Counted from the first letter of the stretch, positions 44,801 to 53,409 are shown. The stretch is 64,000 bases of DNA from UBA6985 sp946536225 (GCA_946536225.1 CAMNEE010000003.1:1-64000); one strand, 5' to 3'. Numbers and translations: made by a program. Notes: generated by a model from the letters alone, not told the origin.

Positions 44801-46457
44801 ATGGTTTATGACCTATAAAAGGTTTTTTTGTAATCAATTCATCTGTTTTATCGTTTGATTTACTATCATCTTCATTTGCTTCTGAAATAATTCTAGCTTC
44901 TAAATCTTTTTCAATTGTAGAACTAATAGTTGATAGTTCTTCAGGACATGTAGCAAAGTATCTAATTGTCTTCAAGTTATCCCATGTATGAGGAGTAACT
45001 TTTAAATATTCCCATAAGAATTCATTTTCTTTGTTTGTAATAACAACAAATTTTAAATCTAAATAACTATGGAAAGTCATTAATTGTAAGAAAATACTAT
45101 CAATAAAATATTTAGTTAAAACATTATTACCAACAACTGCAGAAATACGTTTTTCTGATAAGTTGATGTCCATAGGAGCATCATCTATCCACATAGCATC
45201 TTCTTTTAAATCATCTACTTTATCTTTTAAATCAAATTCTTCTAATTGGAACTCATCTTTGTTTGGTTCTTCAAGTTCTATTTGAGTCTTAACTCTTCCT
45301 GTTCCAATTCTAACAGTTAAGAAGTCATCATCACCAATATTCTTGCCCCATAAGTTTCTATTATGGTTATAAATAATGTTTTGACATTCTTCTAACGAAA
45401 CATTATTTTCAATTAATATTTGTTTTTGTAAAGACTTAATTTCATCAGCTTTTTTACGTTTACCATCCAAATACTCTAGATATTTTCTTCTAGTTCTTAA
45501 ATCATTTCTAGTCTTTTGTCTTTTTTGATATCTTTTAGTCATAACCGGCCAGAAGAATGAAGATAAAAGCATAACTATAACAGTAACAAATGTTGGAAGT
45601 AAATCTCTAAAGGATTTAGTACCAGCAGTATATCCTTCAATAGCTGTTAAAAGAGTAACACCTGACGTTAATATCATAGTCATTCTAGGACCATATGTTA
45701 GTAATGCAGGAGCATTCTCATCTCCTTCATTTCCACCAGGAGGAGGTGAGATTATTAATTTTTCAGGTTCAATAATACTTCTAAATCTAGGAGATTTATA
45801 AAAATAGTCTTCCTTAGAATACATTGGAGTATCTTCAAGTATAGTTGGTTGATATGTAATATTAGGTTTAGGAAGTGATACTTCTTTTAAAGAACAAGTA
45901 ACAAGTCCATTAGGATTATTAACTAAGAAAATATTATTTATAACAATAACTCTTAATCCATATAAGAAGATATAATCACCATGGAATACATTTTTCTTAG
46001 TAAACTTCTTATTCATGATGAATGCGCCTGCACCACCATTATTTTCAGCTACCCAGTGGTTCTTAACCTTAGTTAATGTAACATGAGTATCTTTAAGTTT
46101 ATTAAATCTATATTGAATATCCGCATTTCCATTACCAATGGTAATTTTTTCTTTATCTGTTTGATAGCACTTAGTAGAACCATCATACATAGGTCCTACT
46201 ACAACTTCAGTAACTTCATTAGTAATTAATTTTTTTATTGTGAAATAATCGTAATCTTTTAAAACTTTTTCATTTACTTGTCCATCAGGAAAAGATAGTT
46301 CAATATCAGGGTTGCTTTTAACTACCCAAGAACCTTGAACAGCCTCAATGTTACACAAAGTTTTCCCATCGAAGTCATTTATTTGATAGATACCCGATAT
46401 CTTAACAGGTAGTTTTAATTTTCGCATTTTATCGTCATGTATTATGAAAACTAACAT
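41877..46457 (-). CDS. essC: type VII secretion ATPase EssC (FtsK/SpoIIIE family)
   Basis: 1526 residues. N-terminal FHA-like region (about 80-190), two membrane helices near 255-305 (MTMILTSGVTLLTAIEGY and FVTVIVMLLSSFFWPVMT), a linker, a degenerate ATPase-like D0 domain, then D1 with Walker A AGTTGSGKSEW (about residue 716) and Walker B FVLIDYKGGG. D2 has GEGGSGKENLL where the Ser/Thr after Lys is Glu, and D3 has no Walker A. EssC drives export of WXG100 and LXG proteins. Promoter TTGAAT-17-TATAAT just upstream. EssB, EssA and EsaA are not adjacent. Stop TAG, then the YukD-like gene. Confidence 0.95.
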   Translation of the reverse strand: MLVFIIHDDKMRKLKLPVKISGIYQINDFDGKTLCNIEAVQGSWVVKSNPDIELSFPDGQVNEKVLKDYDYFTIKKLITNEVTEVVVGPMYDGSTKCYQTDKEKITIGNGNADIQYRFNKLKDTHVTLTKVKNHWVAENNGGAGAFIMNKKFTKKNVFHGDYIFLYGLRVIVINNIFLVNNPNGLVTCSLKEVSLPKPNITYQPTILEDTPMYSKEDYFYKSPRFRSIIEPEKLIISPPPGGNEGDENAPALLTYGPRMTMILTSGVTLLTAIEGYTAGTKSFRDLLPTFVTVIVMLLSSFFWPVMTKRYQKRQKTRNDLRTRRKYLEYLDGKRKKADEIKSLQKQILIENNVSLEECQNIIYNHNRNLWGKNIGDDDFLTVRIGTGRVKTQIELEEPNKDEFQLEEFDLKDKVDDLKEDAMWIDDAPMDINLSEKRISAVVGNNVLTKYFIDSIFLQLMTFHSYLDLKFVVITNKENEFLWEYLKVTPHTWDNLKTIRYFATCPEELSTISSTIEKDLEARIISEANEDDSKSNDKTDELITKKPFIGHKPYYLIFVDDLELARNSSLIKKAMSTNLNFGVSIIYRNNRLSNLPEQCSTFLNIDPEKSGLFETNLTKDSQKEFIPELNKSVDMYGCAQVLANVPMQKEKAKYELPSSVSFLEMFNVGRVEQLNSLERWKTNNPVNTLSVPVGVNQEGELFMMDAHEKGWGPHGLVAGTTGSGKSEWIITYILSLAVNFHPDEVQFVLIDYKGGGLALAFENSEMGIKLPHLAGTITNLDKSAINRALTSIEAELKRRQRLFNEAREKLHESSINIYKYQKYYRKGLLTEPVSHLFIISDEFAELKSQEPDFLDQLISTARIGRSLGVHLILATQKPSGVVNDQIWSNSRFHVCLRVQDQSDSKDMIKTSDAAALKTTGAFYLQVGYNEFYQLGQSAWSGAKYHPSDIIKKKVDQSLSYIDTLGNVVNSYDENTFSEKAPEADNGEELLNIVKYISDISKEETVVGKQLWLPNIDPNIKLDDVKKKYNWKPTKYNLNTCIGMYDRPIFQEQGLLSIDLGENVVIYGEGGSGKENLLATIIWSSMIEHTPEEVNYYIIDYGAETLRMFAKYPHVGEVMFQDNLENIPALLEMVLDEMDRRKELFADYNGNYDSYIKESGNFLPRWVVTICAFDIFSENLPKIVPFIEQMFRDAPKVGITFLVSTTGYQAVRAKIQGYFQYRIILHQSDESKYRTIVDAVPKKLIPANEFGRGLCIINKDEEWCEFQTAFITDREKINQLVRSNAENFSTYYKVRAKSLPKIPDDISSNELGSYITTIDALPVGYDFHEKNIKTFNIVKDKLMAICTNDLQTNITSIYGLVDTVAKVSGVKVRILDFTGNYAGNTVDMNYYNDKYDATVMALLNDLKTRTIQQDHGITFIYGIGRAKVSLSQTGNEKLLEYFEALKSANKSSVILVDSYENLKRLRPEPWFKDINLTSGIWLGNGLENQNLFGVNTVDMEDRKLNFEGEAFVIEDGKYTLIKSVMDKE

Positions 46458-46487
46458 ATTATCAACCCTTTATTATTTTTCATTAAA

Positions 46488-46516
46488 ATTATAACAATAA
46501 TACCTGTTTTATTCAA
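46488..46516 (-). promoter_or_regulatory. promoter of essC-esaB
   Basis: TTGAAT (46511-46516), 17 bp with TGT before TATAAT (46488-46493), minus strand. Near-consensus; predicted start about 46481 and Shine-Dalgarno AAAGGG. Confidence 0.85.
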
Positions 46517-46568
46517 TCTAATACGAATGTAAAATTAAACTATTTATATTTAGTTCTTAATTACTAAT

Positions 46569-46577
46569 TGCTATAAT
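46569..46577 (+). promoter_or_regulatory. extended -10 promoter of the zinc protease gene
   Basis: TGCTATAAT; predicted start about 46584, directly at the GGGTGAT Shine-Dalgarno. Divergent from the essC promoter, 70-80 bp apart. Confidence 0.65.
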
Positions 46578-46593
46578 AATATTGGGTGATATT

Positions 46594-48174
46594 ATGAAAA
46601 TAAAAAACGACCATTTATATAGACAAATGGGTATCGTATATTTCGATAATAAGAAATTCATGATGTTTAGAGATGCACATAGTAAGCTAGCATTTCTAGA
46701 AATGGATGAAAACAATAAGCTTCATTATCCAGAATTAAGAGATGTTATTGCTTTAGCAAATATCATGGCAGCTAAACCAAAAGGACTACAAGCAATAATC
46801 TTCGATAATAAAAATAGAAAAATTAAAAAATTCCATTTTATACCAAAAGTAAAAGTCGCAGGAATAGTAACTTTATTAACTGCCTCTATGCTTGTTGGAT
46901 GTGGAAGGAAGATGCAGGAGGCACCAACTACTAGCGAACCAAGCGCTATGGAACAAGCATATCAAATGGCTATGCAAGGAGAATCTCCAAGTTTTTCATT
47001 TGATGAAGATGTTGATGTAAAACTTAACGAAGATGGATCATTAGCTATTGAAGAAAGTGAAGAAGCAAATAATTTCACACCAGAAGATTCATATAACTGG
47101 GGACAAACTGAAGATGAAATTGCTGATAAATATCTTCAAATGTTATCACCTGCAGATGATGAGTATGACTATAGATACGCAAACGATAACGTTGAGTCCG
47201 AAACTCTTAATTATATATATGCACGTGATTCTAAAGGATATGAAAGAATATTCCATGAAGGAAAACCTACACTTCAAACACTTTATAATACAATTGATGG
47301 AAACGCTAAGCTTTCTGCTGATCATAAAGCATTCTTAAAAGATTATTGTAAAGAATGGTTAGAACGTTGGCCTGAATCTGATCTTTCAGTATTTAATTAT
47401 AATTTAAAAACACTTGAAATAAGAGAATTAAGCACTCAAGAAATTCAAATGCAAACAATGTCTTCAGGAACTGTTGCATGTTACTTAAATCAAGAAAATA
47501 TAATTTGTTTAAATAAAGACGCAAATTATAAAGATAAAACATCTAACGACTATGTAGTATTTATGCATGAACTTACTCATGCAACTAGAACTCTAAAAAA
47601 TAAAGATGTATATGGAAAAGATATTTCAATAAGATTCTATGAAGACTTATCAATGGGTCTATATGAAGATGAAGCTCTAGATACTTACTTCTGTTATCAA
47701 ATACAAGGTTTAAACAATAGAGCAATATATTACACATATCAATCAAGTATCTTTAGACAATTCATGCCTTATCTAGATTATGATGGAGCAGATTACATGA
47801 ATCATTCAGTAAATTACTTTATTGAAAAACTTCAAGAATACTTTGATAAAGTAGGAATTGAAACTCCAGCATATCATTTTATAAACTTACTTGATTCTCA
47901 AGCAAAACTTCACTATGACTCTCTTGCATCTCCTGATTATACAAACTTCAGTGAGTTATACGATGTATTATGCCAATTATATATAATTAATCATGTAACA
48001 GCAGATATGACTTATGAACAAACAGAAGCAGAATTTGAAAAGTTCTATGAAGATATGACATTCAACTTTGAAAATCTACAAGACCCATATCCAAATATTA
48101 CAAGAGACTCATACAAAGTTCATTGGGATCAAAGAATAAGTGAATTAGGTATTGAAAACGTTAAAACAAGATAA
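46594..48174 (+). CDS. membrane-linked zinc protease-like protein with internal lipobox
   Basis: 526 residues. The N-terminal ~85 residues are charged and cytoplasmic, followed by a hydrophobic helix (VAGIVTLLTASMLVGC) ending in a lipobox-like LVGC at C103. If processed by Lsp, the whole cytoplasmic part would be removed as an unusually long leader. The outside part has a linker, an Asp/Glu-rich stretch, and HELTHATR (H325-E326-xx-H329) with a Glu in EDEALDTYF about 30 residues later as possible third zinc ligand. Divergent from essC and thus a candidate surface or processing protease of the T7SS. Family not recognised; ATG after GGGTGAT. Confidence 0.72.
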   Translation: MKIKNDHLYRQMGIVYFDNKKFMMFRDAHSKLAFLEMDENNKLHYPELRDVIALANIMAAKPKGLQAIIFDNKNRKIKKFHFIPKVKVAGIVTLLTASMLVGCGRKMQEAPTTSEPSAMEQAYQMAMQGESPSFSFDEDVDVKLNEDGSLAIEESEEANNFTPEDSYNWGQTEDEIADKYLQMLSPADDEYDYRYANDNVESETLNYIYARDSKGYERIFHEGKPTLQTLYNTIDGNAKLSADHKAFLKDYCKEWLERWPESDLSVFNYNLKTLEIRELSTQEIQMQTMSSGTVACYLNQENIICLNKDANYKDKTSNDYVVFMHELTHATRTLKNKDVYGKDISIRFYEDLSMGLYEDEALDTYFCYQIQGLNNRAIYYTYQSSIFRQFMPYLDYDGADYMNHSVNYFIEKLQEYFDKVGIETPAYHFINLLDSQAKLHYDSLASPDYTNFSELYDVLCQLYIINHVTADMTYEQTEAEFEKFYEDMTFNFENLQDPYPNITRDSYKVHWDQRISELGIENVKTR

Positions 48175-48193
48175 ATAGAAAGGTTATGATTAT

Positions 48194-49207
48194 ATGTTCT
48201 TACTTGAAGAAGATAAAACTATTTGGAATTTTCTAGTAAGTAAGTATTTTGAATTTGAAACTGTATTTAATGTTCTTTTTAAAATACTTATAGTTTATAC
48301 AATTATTTATACAATTGTCTTCTTCATAAGCATGTATAAATTTGCAAAGAAAGAACACCAACCTGTATATAAATATGTAATACCTTTTCTTAATTGGTGG
48401 TACTATTTTAAACTATGCAATATACCTCGTTGGATAGTATTAATTCCTGTTTTAAATATAATAGCTCAACTAGTATCTCCTGCTAAACTTGCATATGAAT
48501 ATAAATATTCAATGTCATTTGGTGTATTCGGTATATTTATACCAATATATGCCATACCAGTAATAGCTTTTAGTAAAAACAAAAGTAGACGTAGACTAGA
48601 AAAATCAAAATCACTTCAAACAGTAAAATCTATTAAGTTAATAGAAGAAAAACTAGAAAATGAAAAAGAAGAAGATTACGATAACTTTAATCTAAGAGCA
48701 TTCACTAAAAGAAAAGAAAAAGAAGACAAAAACAGAATAGAAGAAAAAATCAAAAAAATAGAAGAAGATGCTATTAAAGACGATTATGATGATATTCTAT
48801 ATGGCGATGACCTAAATGAAAAAAGCAAAGCCAAAATGGAAGTCAAAGAAATGATTCAAGAACAAGATATTGAAGAACTTGAAGCAACTGAAGAAAAGAT
48901 GGAAGACGAAATCGTAGAATTAGACGATAAAGAAGAAGACTTAAAAGTTGCAATCAAGAAAAAAGAAGAAGATATCGAAAATAAAAGTACACTTGCAATT
49001 GAAGATAATGCTAATTATCAAGATTATGAATTTTTACGTAAAGATAACACAACTATTGCTTTTGGTGGTAAAAACGAAGTTAAGAAAAAAGCAAGAAACG
49101 TTACAGAAGAAAAAGCAGGTAGAAATAGATGTCCTAGATGTAATACTCCAATTGATAATACCATGGATATATGTCCAGGATGTGGAATGAATTTAAGAAA
49201 AAAATAA
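48194..49207 (+). CDS. membrane protein with coiled coil and C-terminal zinc ribbon
   Basis: 337 residues. Three to four N-terminal helices (FKILIVYTIIYTIVFFISMY; RWIVLIPVLNIIAQLV; FGIFIPIYAIPVIAF), with a DUF5684-like spacing. A long charged coiled-coil region (about 140-280, e.g. EELEATEEKMEDEIVELDDKEE) follows, and a CPRCNTPIDNTMDICPGCG double CxxC zinc ribbon ends the protein. It starts 19 bp after the zinc protease gene and is probably in the same transcript. A link to the envelope or to T7SS is possible but not shown. Confidence 0.7.
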   Translation: MFLLEEDKTIWNFLVSKYFEFETVFNVLFKILIVYTIIYTIVFFISMYKFAKKEHQPVYKYVIPFLNWWYYFKLCNIPRWIVLIPVLNIIAQLVSPAKLAYEYKYSMSFGVFGIFIPIYAIPVIAFSKNKSRRRLEKSKSLQTVKSIKLIEEKLENEKEEDYDNFNLRAFTKRKEKEDKNRIEEKIKKIEEDAIKDDYDDILYGDDLNEKSKAKMEVKEMIQEQDIEELEATEEKMEDEIVELDDKEEDLKVAIKKKEEDIENKSTLAIEDNANYQDYEFLRKDNTTIAFGGKNEVKKKARNVTEEKAGRNRCPRCNTPIDNTMDICPGCGMNLRKK

Positions 49208-49228
49208 CACTAAAAAGTGTTATTTTTA
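49200..49228 (+). terminator. terminator of the zinc protease unit
   Basis: AAAATAACACT-AAAA-AGTGTTATTTT followed by T; the stop codon TAA of the zinc-ribbon gene lies in the left arm. Confidence 0.85.
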
Positions 49229-49246
49229 TTTGTTAAAAAATATATA

Positions 49247-49705
49247 TTATTTAGACATAGGTTGTTTAGGAATAAGATTATCCATGCTATTTTGATTCAT
49301 AATAGTTTTAACTTGTTCATATAATTCCATATCTAATAAAGGAAGTCTTTTAGCCAAGTCTCTTACAACTGTCCAATAATCAACAGACATTACCTCAGAT
49401 ATATTAGCAATCGTGTATCCTTCTATAACTAGTTTAGCTTCATTAATAATTCTATTCCTTATTTCTTGATTCTCAACAGTTAAAGGTTTTCTAGAATCAA
49501 TTACTTGTTGAACTAAATCAGATTTCTCAGGATGTCTCTTTTTGTAACGTTGAATATAGTCTTGTACAGTTACATAAGACATAAACATACCTTGATTTGA
49601 AAAATACTTAGCAGTTGATCTAACAGAAGCATCAGGATTCATTGTATAATACTCTCCTACTAAATTAATTCTTTCTTCTCTTTCTTCATCAGTTAATCTT
49701 GTCAT
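49247..49705 (-). CDS. tandem SpoIIID-like DNA-binding protein
   Basis: 152 residues. Two copies of the SpoIIID pattern: about 8-70 (REERINLVGEYY...SVRSTAKYF...YVTVQDYI) and 80-137 (EIRNRIINEAKLVIEG...NISEVMSVDYWTVVRDLAKRLP). B. subtilis SpoIIID (93 residues) has one copy (helix-turn-helix plus basic C-terminus). The C-terminal copy is the better match. SpoIIID is a sigma-E-dependent regulator in mother cells. In this organism sporulation is not evident, so the role is likely changed. AAAGGAG lies upstream of ATG. Confidence 0.75.
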   Translation of the reverse strand: MTRLTDEEREERINLVGEYYTMNPDASVRSTAKYFSNQGMFMSYVTVQDYIQRYKKRHPEKSDLVQQVIDSRKPLTVENQEIRNRIINEAKLVIEGYTIANISEVMSVDYWTVVRDLAKRLPLLDMELYEQVKTIMNQNSMDNLIPKQPMSK

Positions 49706-49773
49706 TTTTTCTAGCTCCTTTTTTTCTTAAAAGTCTTCCCCAAATGGTAACTCCTTGGCTGGTATTATAGCAT

Positions 49774-49804
49774 AAAAAAGTATAATCGTTTAACAATTAC
49801 ACTT
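49774..49804 (-). terminator. terminator of the GGDEF gene
   Basis: AAGTGTAAT, 8-nt loop, ATTATACTT followed by T on the minus strand; 9 bp with one G-U pair. Confidence 0.75.
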
Positions 49805-49831
49805 TTCTAATTATATTTACAAGATATTTTT

Positions 49832-50578
49832 TTATCTTCTAACAGCATGATGTTCTTCTTTCATATTAAATGAAGCACTATCAGCTGCCTTCTTTTGTTC
49901 TTTAAACCATTCCATGAATGCATCTCTGTCTTCAAGTAAATCATTATTTAATCCACTTAAATCCAACTCTGAATAACCATATGAAAGAGTATAATCATGT
50001 GGTCTTTCAATACTAACTTCTTCACCATCAACAATTCTTCTATGAGAATCAAGAGCATTATGAATAGTATTAGTAATTGAAGTAGACATATTTTTTAATC
50101 TATCTTCTAGAATTGAAGGAGGACAGTTTTTTGCAATAATAACAAACTCATCTCCACCTTCTCTAACAACTAAGTCATATCTTCTAAATGCTGATTCAAG
50201 TCCTCTTGCAACAATTATAAGTGCATCGTCACCTACATCATGACCATATGTGTCATTTATAGATTTAAAATGATCTAAATCTATAGCAATTACATAATAT
50301 GTGTCAGCTTCTTCTTTTGTAGGATCATTTAAAGATTTAAACTCTTCTTTAAAATATGATTGTTCAGCTTTTCTATTATAAAGACCTGTCAAGGCATCAC
50401 GTTTAGATGATTCATCTAGTTCTTTCATTTTCTCTTTTAAATCATCTAAAGTTTTATTCTTTTCTTCAATAAGTCCTAATAATTCTGATATCAATTGAAA
50501 AGATTCATCAGACTTATCCATATATTCTATTCTCTTTTTAACTTTTTCAAGAAAAAGAATTTCAGTATTCTTGTCCAT
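49832..50578 (-). CDS. diguanylate cyclase (GGDEF), cytoplasmic
   Basis: 248 residues. N-terminal helical ~75 residues (coiled-coil dimerisation), then the GGDEF domain: RDALTGLYNRKAEQ, IDLDHFKSINDTYGHDVGDDAL, active site REGGDEFVI, and TLSYGYSEL. The inhibitory RxxD site is FRRYD, just upstream of the active site, not at the usual position. It makes c-di-GMP. No receptor or EAL domain is present. ATG at 50578 chosen after the GGTGGTGTTG signal. A lone cyclase implies that PDE and effector are elsewhere. Confidence 0.9.
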   Translation of the reverse strand: MDKNTEILFLEKVKKRIEYMDKSDESFQLISELLGLIEEKNKTLDDLKEKMKELDESSKRDALTGLYNRKAEQSYFKEEFKSLNDPTKEEADTYYVIAIDLDHFKSINDTYGHDVGDDALIIVARGLESAFRRYDLVVREGGDEFVIIAKNCPPSILEDRLKNMSTSITNTIHNALDSHRRIVDGEEVSIERPHDYTLSYGYSELDLSGLNNDLLEDRDAFMEWFKEQKKAADSASFNMKEEHHAVRR

Positions 50579-50687
50579 ACACAACACCACCTGAAATTAG
50601 TATATCATAAATATTATTTAGTAAATAAATTTTTTTATAATTAGTGTATTTTATCGTAAAACAACATAAATGTTATATAAAATAATA

Positions 50688-50711
50688 AAAAACTAGACTA
50701 ATGTCTAGTTC
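50688..50711 (-). terminator. terminator of the GH13 gene
   Basis: AACTAGAC-ATTA-GTCTAGTT followed by T residues, minus strand. Confidence 0.85.
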
Positions 50712-52644
50712 TTTTTCTTTCTTTAACAAGTGTTATACCACCATATGGGTTTATTTTCTTCTCATTAGAATCATTCAAAGAATAAACTCTATCATAAGAA
50801 TCAAAATTTGAAGGTAAAATTATTCTTGATTCTTCACCTGTTCTATTAACGGCAACTAATGCTGAAGCATTGTCCCCATTTCTTTCAAACATAATATGAT
50901 TATCAGTAATTTCTAACATTTTAAGATCTGCTTCTCTTAAGAATTGTTCTCTTTTTCTAGCATTTCCTAACTTTCTAAAGAATGCGAGTAATTCTTTATC
51001 AGCCTTAGTTAAATCAAAAGGAGATCTATTAATGATATTACCATATCCTGTCATACCTATTTCATCTCCATAGAAAATAGAAAGTATTCCAGGCATAAAG
51101 TTTAAACAAAAAGCATATGCTTCAAATAATTCTTTTCCTTGTTTATACTCCTCAGGAGTCATCTTGTAATTATTATATACATACGAAGGTAATTGTTCTC
51201 CTTCTCTACAAGGATCCCAGATATATTGTCTATCATATACAAATCTATCACTACCAAATATATTAATAGGTCTTGAGATATCATGTGTAGAAGTAAAATT
51301 CATAAGTGCATTTCTCATCTCAGGTGGATATTCATTTAATATATTTTGAATTACTCCTCTTGCTTTATAAGTATCAGCAAACTTAAAATATCTCATTAAT
51401 GCATCACATAAAGGATAATCCATTTGAGAATCCATTCCTTTACCTGAAGACATATAAGCCCTAGGTTCAGTCATAGCATATTTCCATACTTCACCAATAA
51501 TAAAGCCATCTTCTTTATTTCTGTGAACGGCATTTCTAATACTTTCAATGAATGAATCAGTTAATTCATCAGCTACATCTAATCTTAAACCATCAATACC
51601 AAGATTAAACCATTGATCAATTATTCCACCTTCACCATATATATATTGTTGCCAATTATATGAGTTACCATTACATCTAGGTAAGTGATCAAATCCATAC
51701 CATCCTTCATAATAACCATCTTTGTTTTTAGAGTAAAATGACCCATAATAACCATTAGGATCCTGAATAGCACCAATAGAATCAAAATTACCTTGTCTAT
51801 TAAAATATTTAGAATTATCTCCAGTATGATTAAATACTGCATCAAGTACAATTCTAATTCCTTTTTTATGTGCCTCGTCACATAGTCTTTTAAGGTCTTC
51901 CTTTGTACCTACATAAGGATCTATTTCTTCATAGTCAGATGTAGCATATCTATCTACACTTTGAGCATATACTATAGGAGATAAATATAGAATATCAACA
52001 CCTAAAGACACGAAATAATCCAAGTAATTAATTATTCCTTGTAAATCTCCACCATAATAATCATTATTCCAAGGTTCATCAAAATTAGGAACTCTTACCT
52101 TTTCATCCCATTTCTTTTGAACTCTTCCTTCCATCTCGGGCATTTTTTCTTTTTGACCTCTACTAAATCTATCAACAAAAATATGATACATAGTAGCACC
52201 TTTAGCCCAATCAGGACATTTATAATTAACAGATATTTTATCTCTCTTAGAGTAATCGTTATAATCTGTTATTTTCTTATCAGAATCCATATATAATCTT
52301 TTACTATTTGCAGTAAAAGTAAAGTTATATTTATATAAAGCAGATGTCGATAAAAAGACATTTGCTTCGAATATACAAAATCCATTTCTATTTTCTTTAA
52401 AGCCAATTTTGAATGATTTTTGACCATAGTTAGACAAGGTATCCATGTAGACATCATCTATCCAGCCTACACTCATAGGAATCTTAACAGTAACTTTATA
52501 TAAGCTTCCTAAGTCATTTGTTTCTAATAAATCAATTAAATATCCTTGTTGTTCTCTGTGTTCAGTCTTATTAATTGTGTGATTATTATTTCTTGAACGA
52601 ATAGAACAATCTGGTTTACCATCCAAATCTCGCATATCTATCAT
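50698..52644 (-). CDS. glycoside hydrolase family 13 (neopullulanase/cyclomaltodextrinase type)
   Basis: 648 residues. N-terminal beta domain (about 1-150, similar to CBM34), then the amylase barrel: region I DAVFNHTG, region II GLRLDVADE, region III IIGEVWKY, region IV FTSTHD, and DRFSRGQKEK with YHIFVDRF. The three acidic catalytic residues are present. No signal peptide, so the enzyme is intracellular and likely degrades maltodextrins. It is not part of a sugar operon here. The start 52644 or 52635 cannot be decided because both have weak Shine-Dalgarno signals. Confidence 0.92.
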   Translation of the reverse strand: MIDMRDLDGKPDCSIRSRNNNHTINKTEHREQQGYLIDLLETNDLGSLYKVTVKIPMSVGWIDDVYMDTLSNYGQKSFKIGFKENRNGFCIFEANVFLSTSALYKYNFTFTANSKRLYMDSDKKITDYNDYSKRDKISVNYKCPDWAKGATMYHIFVDRFSRGQKEKMPEMEGRVQKKWDEKVRVPNFDEPWNNDYYGGDLQGIINYLDYFVSLGVDILYLSPIVYAQSVDRYATSDYEEIDPYVGTKEDLKRLCDEAHKKGIRIVLDAVFNHTGDNSKYFNRQGNFDSIGAIQDPNGYYGSFYSKNKDGYYEGWYGFDHLPRCNGNSYNWQQYIYGEGGIIDQWFNLGIDGLRLDVADELTDSFIESIRNAVHRNKEDGFIIGEVWKYAMTEPRAYMSSGKGMDSQMDYPLCDALMRYFKFADTYKARGVIQNILNEYPPEMRNALMNFTSTHDISRPINIFGSDRFVYDRQYIWDPCREGEQLPSYVYNNYKMTPEEYKQGKELFEAYAFCLNFMPGILSIFYGDEIGMTGYGNIINRSPFDLTKADKELLAFFRKLGNARKREQFLREADLKMLEITDNHIMFERNGDNASALVAVNRTGEESRIILPSNFDSYDRVYSLNDSNEKKINPYGGITLVKERKRTRH

Positions 52645-52695
52645 CCATTCTTTATAAAAATATTATATCAAACATTATACCTTTTTTGTTAAAAA

Positions 52696-53409
52696 TTATA
52701 TCTTATTCTCTATTAAATCATCTATAACACTTACTAACTCATTAGTATTAGTATTTGCTATATCATGCCCTCCATCAAGTAATATGATTTTAAATTTATT
52801 ATCAAATTCATTAATAACTACATTAGGATTAACCATATCATCATTTGCTCCATATATAATAGATAATCTACTAGGCATGATATCTTTTACTTCTTCAATT
52901 AAGTTTTCTCTTACAATATTTTGATAACTATTATTTAAAAATTCATCACCATCTATCATATATTCATTTTTAACTATATTAATTAAATACCAATCTCTAA
53001 GTTTTTTTCTAACTCCATTTAAATACTTAGGTGTTTTAATGAAATTAATACTTTTCTCGGCATTTCTGAGTATTGCAGGACTTATTAATATTAATTTTTG
53101 TTTATTATCAAACATTCTATTGTATCTAATAGCAACTGCTCCACCAAAAGAGTAACCTACTATATAATCAACCTTTAAATTATGAGTAAATAAATAGTCA
53201 TATACGAATGATGCATAGTCATTTAAAGTCCATTCCTTTTCTTTTGGTTCTTCTTCACCACAAAAACCAGGAAAGTTTAACTTATAAACTTCATACTTTT
53301 TAGATAACTTATCTACAAACTTACGTCTATTATGCCAAGCATCCTTACTTTTAGTTTTACTAGTATAATTATCATTATTCCAACCATGTAATAAAAGTAT
53401 TTTCTTCAT
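52696..53409 (-). CDS. alpha/beta hydrolase
   Basis: 237 residues. KILLLHGWNNDN (oxyanion side), GYSFGGAVAIRY nucleophile elbow, IYGANDDMVNP acid (Asp) and LDGGHDIANT catalytic His. Soluble, without signal peptide. Substrate unknown; lipase or thioesterase type. ATG after GGTGGTT. Upstream gene (53434) is in the same direction, separated by a terminator-like hairpin. Confidence 0.88.
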   Translation of the reverse strand: MKKILLLHGWNNDNYTSKTKSKDAWHNRRKFVDKLSKKYEVYKLNFPGFCGEEEPKEKEWTLNDYASFVYDYLFTHNLKVDYIVGYSFGGAVAIRYNRMFDNKQKLILISPAILRNAEKSINFIKTPKYLNGVRKKLRDWYLINIVKNEYMIDGDEFLNNSYQNIVRENLIEEVKDIMPSRLSIIYGANDDMVNPNVVINEFDNKFKIILLDGGHDIANTNTNELVSVIDDLIENKI

